From contig DGTW01000245.1 in assembly GCA_002393835.1 (NCBI GenBank), positions 1 through 12,159 of the forward strand: 12,159 nt of DNA, given 5' to 3'. Of this stretch, positions 1-6,686 are shown piece after piece. The translations under genes and the position numbers were made by a program. Below the pieces are notes generated by a model that made no database searches, had not been told where the DNA came from, and worked only from the letters and a program-made list of their open reading frames with translations. How positions within the stretch are numbered: position 1 is the first letter of the stretch; each line of letters starts with the position of its first letter. The stretch is from Treponema sp. UBA4326. GTDB taxonomy: Bacteria > Spirochaetota > Spirochaetia > Treponematales > Treponemataceae.

Positions 1-922
1 TTCCCATCATGATGTTCATGCACTGGACGGCAGCACCGCTTGCACCTTTGCCAAGGTTGTCGAAACGGCTTGTTATAACGATTCGCTCGTCGTTGCCGCA
101 GACGAAAATCTGCATGTTGTTTGTTCCGGCGAGAGTGTTTGCCGGGATAAAGCTTTCGGTCAAAATGCCTTCGCCCATGAAATCAGCTGCCTTTACGAAC
201 TTGCAGCCGTCATAATGCTCCTTGAAGACTTCGGCTATTTCCTTTGCGGTGAGCTTTTTCTCCAGAAGGCGGGCGTGAAGAGAGACAGTGACAGTCATTC
301 CCTGGAAGTAATCGCAGACATAAGGATTGAAAATAGGCTTGTAGTTGAGGCCAGAGACCTTCATCATTTCCGGAAGATGCTTGTGCTCCTGAGTGAGGGC
401 ATAAAGACGTGGTGAATCAAGCTCCGGGTTTCGGTTCGGGTCTTCATACTGGGCGATTGCCTTTTTGCCGGCACCAGAATAGCCCGAAACAGCATGGCAG
501 ACCACAGGATAATCAGGTGACATGATTCCGCGGGAAACAAGAGGATAGCAGATTGAAGCAAATCCCGAAGCATAGCAGCCAGGACCTGCAACACGGTTAG
601 ATTTTTCGATACGTGCACGGTGTTCAGCCGAAAGTTCCGGGAAGCCGTAAGCCCAGTCCGGGTTCGTACGGTGAGCCGTAGAAGCGTCTATAATCCGTAC
701 TTTTGGATTCGTACAAAGCGAAACCGCCTCGATACTCGCTGCATCCGGCAGGCAGAGGAAAGTAAAATCCGAAGTGTTAATCATCTTAGCGCGCTCAGCC
801 GGATCCTTTCGCTTCTCCTCGTCAATCAAAAGAATCTCAATGTCAGAACGGTTTTCAAACCGCTCGTAAATCTTGAGACCTGTTGTTCCTTCTTTTCCGT
901 CAATGAAAATCTTGTATGCCAT
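1..922 (-). CDS. argC: N-acetyl-gamma-glutamyl-phosphate reductase, 3' end beyond window
   Basis: The product reduces N-acetyl-glutamyl phosphate to the semialdehyde with NADPH, the third step of arginine/ornithine synthesis in the cytoplasm. The translation from ATG at 922-920 stays open for 307 codons to the window edge. It opens with a nucleotide-binding segment (FIDGKEGTTGL, residues 6-16). The catalytic cysteine C116 sits in VAGPGCYASGF, followed by HAVSGYSGAGKK, both hallmarks of ArgC. The spacing and the near-complete length of about 310 residues fit the short ArgC type (type 2, PF01118/TIGR01851-like) rather than the roughly 345-residue type. The stop codon lies left of the window. 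It starts 27 bases after the mnmA stop on the same strand, so it is probably the third gene of the rrf2-mnmA-argC operon. No other arginine gene is visible here. Confidence 0.93.
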   Translation of the reverse strand, partial: MAYKIFIDGKEGTTGLKIYERFENRSDIEILLIDEEKRKDPAERAKMINTSDFTFLCLPDAASIEAVSLCTNPKVRIIDASTAHRTNPDWAYGFPELSAEHRARIEKSNRVAGPGCYASGFASICYPLVSRGIMSPDYPVVCHAVSGYSGAGKKAIAQYEDPNRNPELDSPRLYALTQEHKHLPEMMKVSGLNYKPIFNPYVCDYFQGMTVTVSLHARLLEKKLTAKEIAEVFKEHYDGCKFVKAADFMGEGILTESFIPANTLAGTNNMQIFVCGNDERIVITSRFDNLGKGASGAAVQCMNIMMG

Positions 923-949
923 ATGACCTGTTTCCCCGAAGTAATAATA

Positions 950-2125
950 CTAAAAACTTTTGCAGATAATTCCGCCGCCAAGAATTATTCCATCATCATA
1001 AAGTACTGCTGACTGACCGGGAGCAATTGCCCTCTGAGGTTCATCAAAAGTAATTTTCCAGGTTTTTCCTTTATAATTATATGTATCGCTTTCCAGCGGA
1101 TTATATGCTTCTATTGTAGCCAAAACAGGTTTACTTGCAAGACGGATTTTAACCTTTGCCCTTAATGATTCTTTCGGTTCAACGTCTCCGGGCCAGACAA
1201 AATCGTCTGCAATCAGGCCGTTTGAATTAAGCGCATCATTAGGCGCAAGAACGACAAGATTGTTTTTTGCATCGATTGAATGAACATAAACCGGATACTT
1301 TGCACTTACGCCAAGTCCCCTGCGCTGTCCGACAGTATAATGTTCAATTCCCCTGTGCCTTCCGAGAACATGACCGTCAAGGTCGATTATATCTCCCGGA
1401 ACAGAAGGCCTGTCTGCAAATACCATGTCGAAATATTCTTCTCCAAGAAAATCCTGGCTTTCTTCCCTGTCTGCAGCTTCAAGACCGGCTTTTTTTGCAA
1501 GTTCGATCACATCCTTTTTTTTCATCTGAGCAAGCGGGAAGCGTACTTTTTCAAGCACCTTTGACGGAACCCGGTATACGAAATAGGTCTGGTCTTTTGA
1601 AACATCTGCTGCCGTCGCAATCATATATGGTCTTTCATCTGTTCCGTACAATCCTTCTGAAGGACGGACGATTCTTGCGTAATGACCTGTACAGAAATAA
1701 TCGAATTTAATTCCGGCCTGACTGATTCCTTCAAGCATTGCGCCGAATTTAATGAAACGGTTGCACATGATGCATGGATTTGGTGTACGTCCGCTTCTGT
1801 ATTCAGATTTAAAATATTCCAGAACCTGCCTGTTATACTGTTCCTTTGCATCAATTACATGATATTCAATTCCATGTTCAGCACAGAATTTTTTACATTC
1901 TGCAATATTGATTTCTTCACCGGGTCCATAGCATGATTCGCGTATCGGCTTGTCCGGATTTTCAATGACAGGAAGTTTGCCGTCCCAGATGGACATGGTA
2001 ACGCCTATTACCCTGCAGCCTTTTTCCTTAAGGAGAAGGGCAGTCAGCGTTGAATCAACTCCGCCGCTCATTCCTACAAGTACCGTATCACCAGCCTTCG
2101 GGAGTTCCTGATTAATAAATTCCAT
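950..2125 (-). CDS. mnmA: tRNA 2-thiouridine(34) synthase, CxxC variant
   Basis: MnmA adenylates and thiolates the wobble uridine U34 of Lys, Glu and Gln tRNAs. The 391-residue product has the PP-loop SGGVDST (19-25 region), then CYGPGE (65-70), NPCIMCN (116-122), GHYAR (147-151), KDQTYF (177-182), ESQDF (222-226) and the tRNA-contacting block RHRGIEHYTVGQRRGLG (256-272). A beta-barrel C-terminal domain ends near residue 391, a normal length for the family. Where E. coli MnmA has Asp-x-x-Cys, this protein has Cys118-x-x-Cys121. The second catalytic cysteine, found in an ICF motif in E. coli (Cys199), is absent: the segment reads SQDFLGEEYF. C65 and C388 are other candidate thiols. The gene starts 6 bases after the rrf2 stop, whose TAG overlaps its AGGA ribosome binding site, so the two are translationally linked. 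Confidence 0.95.
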   Translation of the reverse strand: MEFINQELPKAGDTVLVGMSGGVDSTLTALLLKEKGCRVIGVTMSIWDGKLPVIENPDKPIRESCYGPGEEINIAECKKFCAEHGIEYHVIDAKEQYNRQVLEYFKSEYRSGRTPNPCIMCNRFIKFGAMLEGISQAGIKFDYFCTGHYARIVRPSEGLYGTDERPYMIATAADVSKDQTYFVYRVPSKVLEKVRFPLAQMKKKDVIELAKKAGLEAADREESQDFLGEEYFDMVFADRPSVPGDIIDLDGHVLGRHRGIEHYTVGQRRGLGVSAKYPVYVHSIDAKNNLVVLAPNDALNSNGLIADDFVWPGDVEPKESLRAKVKIRLASKPVLATIEAYNPLESDTYNYKGKTWKITFDEPQRAIAPGQSAVLYDDGIILGGGIICKSF

Positions 2126-2131
2126 ATTTTC

Positions 2132-2536
2132 CTACTTTTTCATCAAATCTTTAATTGAAACGCTCTTAAAAAAATCATTTACAAGAGAATCGAGCTTCGT
2201 CCACATACCGATAGTGCGGCAGCTGTTTTTATAACTGCACGGCTTTGCACCTTCTTCAAGACATGCAACCGGAGCAAGAGTTCCTTCCGTAAGGTTCAGG
2301 ATTTCAGCAACATTATATTCTTCCGGCTTACGGTTCAGTTTGTAACCGCCGCCCTTTCCGTGGATTGCATCTACAAAACCTGCCTTTGAAAGCAGTGTCA
2401 TAATTGCTTCAAGGTATTTATGTGAAATATTCTGTCTCTCTGCAATTTCCTTGAGCGGGATATATCCGTTCACTTCATTTTCAGCAATGTCAACCATTAC
2501 CCTGAGTGCATATCTTCCGCGTGTCGAAACGATCAT
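2132..2536 (-). CDS. Rrf2/IscR-family transcriptional regulator with three cysteines
   Basis: This 134-residue DNA-binding protein matches the Rrf2 family from its first residues (STRGRYALRVMVDIA) through the winged helix-turn-helix (about 25-60, with LKEIAERQNISHKYLEAIM) and the wing GKGGGYKL (61-67). C92, C100 and C106 lie where IscR-type members bind a [2Fe-2S] cluster (Cys92/98/104 in E. coli IscR), so iron-sulfur or cysteine-status sensing is likely by family knowledge. The ATG at 2536-2534 is preceded by a strong GGAGGA site (2541-2547). It is the first gene of an operon with mnmA and argC. Which Rrf2 subtype it is (IscR, CymR, NsrR) cannot be settled from sequence alone, because the C-x7-C-x5-C spacing differs slightly from E. 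coli IscR. Confidence 0.93.
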   Translation of the reverse strand: MIVSTRGRYALRVMVDIAENEVNGYIPLKEIAERQNISHKYLEAIMTLLSKAGFVDAIHGKGGGYKLNRKPEEYNVAEILNLTEGTLAPVACLEEGAKPCSYKNSCRTIGMWTKLDSLVNDFFKSVSIKDLMKK

Positions 2537-2555
2537 AAGTTCCTCCGTTACAATA

Positions 2556-2588
2556 ACTTTAAAGCCTAAAACCTAGTCAGTCAATAGG
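2556..2588 (-). promoter_or_regulatory. Promoter and candidate autoregulatory operator of the rrf2-mnmA-argC operon
   Basis: On the minus strand a TTGACT -35 (2584-2579) and a TAAAGT -10 (2561-2556) are separated by exactly 17 bases, upstream of the rrf2 ribosome binding site. The -35 is embedded in an imperfect 17-bp palindrome with CCTA/TAGG ends (2572-2588). A palindrome over the -35 of an Rrf2 gene is the usual arrangement for self-repression; that function is inferred. Confidence 0.6.
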
Positions 2589-2628
2589 AAGGAAAACTGC
2601 ACTCATTTATTTATCATACTTTCGGATA

Positions 2629-2657
2629 TTGAAAATAATACGGCGTATCGCTAGGAT
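2629..2657 (+). promoter_or_regulatory. Candidate nadE promoter
   Basis: TTGAAA (2629-2634) and TAGGAT (2652-2657) are 17 bases apart and lie 20 bases before the nadE ATG. Each matches the sigma-70 consensus at four or five of six positions. No other plausible pair was seen in this short divergent region. Confidence 0.35.
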
Positions 2658-2676
2658 TTACTGCAGGGTGAATATC

Positions 2677-3468
2677 ATGAATAACACAGAATACAATTTT
2701 GATGCCGCAAAAATTACGGACGAAGTCGTTCAGTGGATCCGTAACTGGATTAACGAAAACGGAAACAGCGAAACAAAAGTCATCGTCGGAGTCAGCGGAG
2801 GAAAAGATTCTTCTGTCGTCAGTGCACTTATGGTCCGGGCACTTGGTGCTGAACGTGTTATCGGAATCATGATGCCAAACGGAGTCCAGAAGGATATTTC
2901 TGACTCACAAACGTTAGTTAATCATCTCAAGATCAAAAATTATACCGTTAACATTGAGCAGGCCTACGACGGAATCCGTTCTGCCTTTACAAATGCAGGC
3001 CTTTCAGAAACTAACGATGGTTTTTCACCTGTATTCAAAACAAATACACCTGCACGCCTGAGAATGACAACCCTTTATGGTGCAGCTGCCCAGATCGGAA
3101 ACTGCCGTGTCGTAAATACCTGTAACCTGAGCGAAGATCTTGTCGGTTATTCTACATTTTACGGAGATGCAGCCGGAGACTTTGCACCAATCAATAAATT
3201 AACGACTGAAGAAGTTGTTGCAATAGGTGATTACCTTGGACTTCCGTCATCCCTTACACATAAGGCACCAAGCGACGGTATGTGCGGAAAAACCGATGAA
3301 GATAACCTCGGCTTTACATATCACGAGGTAAATGAACTTGCGCGCAGAAACATTCACGGTTCCAACTATGAAAAAATAATTGCAAAATATAAGGCAAATC
3401 TCTTCAAGGTTAAAATCATAGACCTTCCGTGTTACCGCCCGGATCTTCCTTTGTTCCTTGACATTTAA
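2677..3468 (+). CDS. nadE: NH3-dependent NAD(+) synthetase
   Basis: NadE makes NAD from deamido-NAD, ATP and ammonia, the last step of NAD synthesis. The 263-residue product contains the ATP pyrophosphatase loop GVSGGKDSS at about residues 38-46 and the family signature KAPSDGMCGKTDEDNLGFTY at about 205-224. There is no amidohydrolase (glutaminase) domain, so it belongs to the short ammonia-using type. The start at ATG 2677 was chosen because AGGGTG lies 7-8 bases upstream. A longer reading from a TTG at 2629 lacks a ribosome binding site and overlaps the candidate promoter. The gene is divergent from the rrf2 operon, and the fructosamine-kinase gene follows after 44 bases without a terminator hairpin, so the two are probably cotranscribed. 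Confidence 0.93.
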   Translation: MNNTEYNFDAAKITDEVVQWIRNWINENGNSETKVIVGVSGGKDSSVVSALMVRALGAERVIGIMMPNGVQKDISDSQTLVNHLKIKNYTVNIEQAYDGIRSAFTNAGLSETNDGFSPVFKTNTPARLRMTTLYGAAAQIGNCRVVNTCNLSEDLVGYSTFYGDAAGDFAPINKLTTEEVVAIGDYLGLPSSLTHKAPSDGMCGKTDEDNLGFTYHEVNELARRNIHGSNYEKIIAKYKANLFKVKIIDLPCYRPDLPLFLDI

Positions 3469-3512
3469 TTTTTGCTTTGCACTTTTTATTCATTTGATTT
3501 ATTCTTAAGACT

Positions 3513-4424
3513 ATGTTTAACGAAACACCCGTTTACACGTCACTTGCACAGGCTCTCACTTCAATTGCCGGTAATGACGCTTCAATCTCCGGAACTGAAC
3601 GCGTTTCTGGCGGAGACATCAATAAATCCTATTCTCTTACCCTGAGCAGCGGCCGTAAAATTTTCATGAAGGCAAACGAAAAGGATAATGCACCTTTTTT
3701 TGCTGCAGAAGCCCTCGGAATATCTGCAATCGCATCTACTTCAACGGTCAGTACGCCTGCAATTCTCTGCACCGGAACTGAAAAAGGGGAGCAGGTCGGC
3801 TACTCATTTCTTTTCATGGACTTTATAGAATCAGCCGCACCTGCCACGAATTACTGGGAAATTTTTGCTGAAGAACTTGCATCAATGCATAAAGCTTCCG
3901 TAAAAGACTTTAGTAATAAAAAATTCGGCTTTATCCAGAATAATTTCATCGGCTCACGGAAACAGATTAATACTCCTTCTGACAGCTGGATTGAATTTTT
4001 CAGGGACAGGCGCCTTGTTCCTCAGTTTAAGGATGCTGACCACTATTTTGATGACGGCCTCAAAAACAAAATAACAAAACTCCTGGATCATCTTGATGAA
4101 TTCCTGATTGAACCGGAATCTCCGTCTCTTTTACACGGCGACCTGTGGGCAGGTAATGTTATGTGCGGACCGGACGGAAAAGCATGTCTTATAGATCCGG
4201 CTGTATATTCAGGACATGCAGAAGCAGACATTGCCATGACAGAACTTTTCGGCGGCTTTCCTGCAGAATTCTATGAAACATATAAATCTGTCAGTCCGCT
4301 TCAAAACGGCTATGAAGAAAGACGTGACATATACAATCTTTACCATCTGCTGAATCACCTCAACATGTTCGGTGCAAATTACCTTAATCCCGTAAGAAGC
4401 ATCGTCAGCGAATATACAGATTAG
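3513..4424 (+). CDS. Fructosamine kinase family protein (ketosamine-3-kinase-like)
   Basis: The family (PF03881, APH/choline-kinase fold) phosphorylates sugar adducts on amines, such as fructosamines and ribulosamines, which then fall apart; this deglycates proteins and metabolites. The 303-residue product has the expected length. It carries the ATP lysine K53 (KIFMKAN), a glutamate at 66, the catalytic loop LLHGDLWAGNVM (207-218), the metal site LIDPAVYSGHAEADIAMTELFGGF as a discontinuous signature beginning at 226, and the typical tail YNLYHLLNHLNMFG (274-287). The ATG at 3513 has only a weak AAGA-like ribosome binding site. The gene lies 44 bases behind nadE and converges on the TetR-aldolase gene. 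Family membership is clear; the natural substrate is unknown. Confidence 0.9.
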   Translation: MFNETPVYTSLAQALTSIAGNDASISGTERVSGGDINKSYSLTLSSGRKIFMKANEKDNAPFFAAEALGISAIASTSTVSTPAILCTGTEKGEQVGYSFLFMDFIESAAPATNYWEIFAEELASMHKASVKDFSNKKFGFIQNNFIGSRKQINTPSDSWIEFFRDRRLVPQFKDADHYFDDGLKNKITKLLDHLDEFLIEPESPSLLHGDLWAGNVMCGPDGKACLIDPAVYSGHAEADIAMTELFGGFPAEFYETYKSVSPLQNGYEERRDIYNLYHLLNHLNMFGANYLNPVRSIVSEYTD

Positions 4425-4425
4425 T

Positions 4426-4460
4426 CAATAAAAAACCGCCTGCCCGAACCGGACAGACGG
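4426..4460 (-). terminator. Rho-independent terminator of the TetR-aldolase gene
   Basis: Inverted arms at 4436-4446 and 4450-4460 enclose a 3-base loop. Read on the minus strand all 11 positions pair (two as G-U), and a run of six T follows. On the plus strand the same two positions become C-A mismatches and no T run follows, so the element mainly serves the minus gene, ending 17 bases after its stop. It also occupies the 3' side of the convergent kinase gene. Confidence 0.85.
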
Positions 4461-4476
4461 CCTTAAACATCAGCTT

Positions 4477-5688
4477 TTAAGCCTGTGTAGTTATTTCCTT
4501 GTAGAATTCTGAAAAGTCCCTGCGTTCATCTTTTGTAAACTGGATTGCAGTCCTCGGATGCTGGTTCAGAACTCCTGTCAGAAGGTACTGAATGTCATAT
4601 CCCCAGTGAACACCGCTCTTTTTAAGAGGCTCCATATGTTCCTCAAGGAACTTAAGGATATAATACAGGTTATATTTCGGATTTCTCAGCGTTGCAAGAA
4701 GAAGTTCCATTGAACAGTTTCCGGCTCCGCGTCCCATGCTGGCGTAAGTTGCATCAAGATAATCAACTCCGTCACCAAGCGCTTCAAGTGTATTTGCAAA
4801 AGCAAGTTTCTGGTTGTCATGAGCATGAATACCAAGTTTCTTTCCGTATTTTTCAGCAAATTCACTGTAAAGATCAACGATGCGTTCAATCTGTTCAGGA
4901 TAGAGGGCACCGTAGCTGTCGACGATATAAATCATATCTACAGGCGATTTACCAAGAAGATCAAGTGCAACGCGAAGATCAGATTCCTGGGAATTTGAAA
5001 TTGCCATGATGTTGCAGCTTACTTCATATCCCTTCTTTTTTGCATTTTCAATCATATCAATTGCACCAGGCATCTGATGGAGATATGTTGCTACGCGAAC
5101 GAGATCAACAGGACTGTTTGCTTTTTCATCAAGATCCTGCCTGTAATTTGTACGGCCTACATCGGTCATGATTGCAATCTTAAGGTCTGTATCATTTTCA
5201 CCGACGATACTGCGGATAAAATCGTCTGTAGAAAATTTGCAAGGTCCGAATTTATTTACATCGAACATTTCTTTGTCTGCACGGTAACCGAATTCCATAT
5301 AGTCAATGCCGGCTTTTACGTTTGTTTCGTAAACGGCTTTTTCAAAGCCTTCCGGAAAATAAAAATCATTTACAAGTCCACCGTCACGAAGTGTGGCATC
5401 AACAACTTTAATACTCGGCCTGAAATCCATCAGTTTAGAAAGTTCTTTCATTTTTTTCCTCTTTTGATTGTTTTCAGAATTATTATCCTCCTGTACGGAA
5501 CTAACCGATGCAGAAATATCCTTAAACAAATCATCTTTATTTTTGTAGTAGTGGTAAATATTTGCTGCAGTAATTCCGCATTTTGCAGCAATATCCCGCA
5601 TTCCGATTTCAGATGCAGTTTTCTCTGATAAAAGTTCTTTTGCCGCGTTCTTGATTTTATTCAGTACTTCTGGATTTGCTTTTCTCAA
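4477..5688 (-). CDS. TetR-type HTH domain fused to an HMGL-like (DRE-TIM) aldolase
   Basis: The 403-residue reading has two parts. Residues 8-58 form a TetR/AcrR DNA-binding domain (MRDIAAKCGITAANIYHYYKN at 30-50, split here as helix-turn-helix plus the YHYYKNKDDLF signature), with no TetR ligand-binding domain behind it. After a polar linker (about 62-79), residues 90-350 are a DRE-TIM metal-dependent aldolase/lyase barrel of the HMGL-like family (PF00682). It shows VVDATLRDGG (D97, R101), the metal histidines in GIHAHDN (H288, H290) and the phosphate-loop-like SMGRGAGN (317-324). It resembles 4-hydroxy-2-oxovalerate aldolase-like 'aldolase catalytic domain' proteins; the reaction is not known. 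The start is a TTG at 5688-5686, chosen because GAGGAG (5701-5696) sits 7 bases before it and the only nearby upstream ATG is closed by a stop. An internal ATG at 5451 would give the 324-residue aldolase alone. Confidence 0.88.
   Translation of the reverse strand: MRKANPEVLNKIKNAAKELLSEKTASEIGMRDIAAKCGITAANIYHYYKNKDDLFKDISASVSSVQEDNNSENNQKRKKMKELSKLMDFRPSIKVVDATLRDGGLVNDFYFPEGFEKAVYETNVKAGIDYMEFGYRADKEMFDVNKFGPCKFSTDDFIRSIVGENDTDLKIAIMTDVGRTNYRQDLDEKANSPVDLVRVATYLHQMPGAIDMIENAKKKGYEVSCNIMAISNSQESDLRVALDLLGKSPVDMIYIVDSYGALYPEQIERIVDLYSEFAEKYGKKLGIHAHDNQKLAFANTLEALGDGVDYLDATYASMGRGAGNCSMELLLATLRNPKYNLYYILKFLEEHMEPLKKSGVHWGYDIQYLLTGVLNQHPRTAIQFTKDERRDFSEFYKEITTQA
5449..5463 (-). promoter_or_regulatory. 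Internal ribosome binding site and ATG for a stand-alone aldolase
   Basis: Inside the fusion gene an ATG (5451-5449, Met80) is preceded by AAGAGG (5463-5458) at a 6-base spacing, as good as the sites of ordinary genes in this window. It falls exactly at the boundary between linker and aldolase. Dual translation (fusion plus free enzyme) is inferred. Confidence 0.55.
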
Positions 5689-5717
5689 AGATTAACTCCT
5701 CTTCATTGGATGTTTAC

Positions 5718-5746
5718 AGTTTAACATCTGTTAAATAATAAGTCAA
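5718..5746 (-). promoter_or_regulatory. Promoter of the TetR-aldolase gene
   Basis: On the minus strand TTGACT (5746-5741) and TAAACT (5723-5718) are 17 bases apart, with the -10 about 30 bases before the TTG start. The pair has the same -35 and a nearly identical -10 to the rrf2 promoter in this window. Confidence 0.6.
5720..5735. promoter_or_regulatory. Perfect palindrome over the -10, candidate TetR operator
   Basis: TTTAACA and TGTTAAA form perfect 7-bp arms around a 2-base centre and overlap the -10 hexamer. A second, looser inverted pair (GATGTT/AACATC) overlaps it toward the gene. Short palindromes of this kind are typical TetR-family operators, so autoregulation by the fusion protein is the simplest reading. 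Confidence 0.5.
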
Positions 5747-5752
5747 TCAAAA

Positions 5753-5824
5753 GTGAACAAATAAATTTTATTAGTAAACAACGGGAAAAGTAAAAGTGAA
5801 CAGCATTTTATTCTAAAGTAAACA
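5753..5824. repeat. Four phased GTRAACA heptamers upstream of the TetR-aldolase promoter
   Basis: GTGAACA (5753-5759), GTAAACA (5774-5780), GTGAACA (5796-5802) and GTAAACA (5818-5824) lie in the same orientation, with starts 21, 22 and 22 bases apart. The alternating G/A and two shared TTTTATT blocks (5766-5772, 5806-5812) show that the array is also a tandem duplication of a 43-base unit. It fills the gap between the histidine phosphatase stop and the -35. A fifth copy in the opposite orientation (TGTTTAC, 5711-5717) lies on the other side of the promoter. Confidence 0.75.
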
Positions 5825-5827
5825 GAA

Positions 5828-6553
5828 TTACTTCATATTATCCGTAATCATCTCGTCATTCAGGTAGTTTTTCGTGAGGTCCTCTGCCTTAACGACGCGT
5901 TTTGTTTCCGTATCAATCGTGAACGCATATAGACAGCAGTTCCAGGCTTTCCTGTGTTCAAAGTCTGAACCACGTTTTCTCATGCAGCGGATTACAACCG
6001 GCAGTATTCCTCCGTGACAGACAAAGAAAAGATCTCCTTCCGTATTTGAGATGCATTCATCAATAAGCTCTGCAATACGCCTGTCTATATCCTTCTTTGT
6101 TTCATTATCAAAACGCCACGGAAATTTCATTCCGTCAGGAACAGTTACGTCTGGGAAATTGTCCTGTATTTCTTTTTTTGTAAGGCAGCGTTCAATAATC
6201 TTTATACCGGAAGAATCCTTATTCTTGGATTTTTCCTGAAGGCGGGGTTCAGCAATCTTCTTCATCTCAGGAAGTCTGGAAGCTGCTCCTTCGGCTGTCT
6301 GAAGCGTACGGTAAAAAGGAGAAATATAAATGGTACCTTTAAATTTTATACTGTTGAGATATTCTCCAAGAAATTCGGCCTGTTTCTGACCTTTAGGCGT
6401 AAGTGCATCTTCGACACATTTTTCAAACTTCTGCTGGTATGCCGGATCACCCCTCTGACCATGTCTGGTAAAATAAAATGTCCTTGTTTCTGAAAAAACT
6501 CCGGCAAGAATTACAAAAATCTGAATAAAGATAAAAAACCGCTTTTTAAGCAT
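5828..6553 (-). CDS. Exported histidine phosphatase family protein
   Basis: This is a phosphoglycerate-mutase-like acid phosphatase (PF00300) of 241 residues. Residues 1-21 are a signal peptide (basic LKKR, hydrophobic core, cleavage near VFS/ET) without a lipobox cysteine, so the protein is probably periplasmic or secreted. The phosphohistidine motif TRHG (H31) begins the mature domain. R82 is in SPFYRTLQTA, and the second catalytic histidine H180 is in FFVCHGG. Several acidic and basic loops separate them, and the substrate cannot be named. The ATG at 6553 has GGGGTG upstream. It is divergent from the HD-GYP gene. Its stop lies 3 bases from the heptamer array, so transcripts could run into the downstream TetR-aldolase gene. 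Confidence 0.88.
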   Translation of the reverse strand: MLKKRFFIFIQIFVILAGVFSETRTFYFTRHGQRGDPAYQQKFEKCVEDALTPKGQKQAEFLGEYLNSIKFKGTIYISPFYRTLQTAEGAASRLPEMKKIAEPRLQEKSKNKDSSGIKIIERCLTKKEIQDNFPDVTVPDGMKFPWRFDNETKKDIDRRIAELIDECISNTEGDLFFVCHGGILPVVIRCMRKRGSDFEHRKAWNCCLYAFTIDTETKRVVKAEDLTKNYLNDEMITDNMK

Positions 6554-6623
6554 ACATACACCCCGCTGTATAATCTTTTATTCAAGTATATTCCAGCATC
6601 CTTTATAATTCAATTTTTACATA

Positions 6624-6655
6624 CCGGATATATTCACAATCCGGAGAATTATAGT
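6624..6655 (+). promoter_or_regulatory. Inverted repeat and -10 element upstream of the HD-GYP gene
   Basis: CCGGAT (6624-6629) and ATCCGG (6639-6644) are a perfect inverted repeat with a 9-base spacer. Six bases later comes TATAGT (6650-6655), a good -10 whose -35 region falls inside the repeat and has no consensus. This suggests a factor bound at the -35; the function is inferred. Confidence 0.4.
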
Positions 6656-6686
6656 AAAATGGGGAAAACTGCGTTTCGGAGAAGTT

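Noticed and set aside
620..1012. Open frame of 130 codons on the plus strand opposite argC and the mnmA end
   Set aside because: It is the antisense shadow of argC, which has clear catalytic motifs; the translation has no recognisable domain and no ribosome binding site.
1267..1936. Several plus-strand frames over mnmA
   Set aside because: All lie opposite a well-supported gene and read as low-complexity, cysteine- and phenylalanine-rich antisense sequence.
2629..2676. N-terminal extension of nadE from a TTG
   Set aside because: No ribosome binding site, overlap with a candidate promoter, and the family start matches the ATG at 2677.
4436..4460. Hairpin as terminator of the plus-strand kinase gene
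   Set aside because: Read on the plus strand it has two C-A mismatches and no T run; all features favour the minus-strand gene.
5077..5628. 183-codon plus-strand frame opposite the TetR-aldolase gene
   Set aside because: Antisense shadow; it crosses both domains of the real gene and looks like reverse-complement composition (Ile/Phe/Cys rich) without a start signal.
5749..5827. CRISPR array or plasmid-type origin iterons
   Set aside because: Only four 7-base units with AT-rich spacers that are themselves partly repeated, no cas or rep gene nearby, and position directly upstream of a promoter; regulatory use is more likely.
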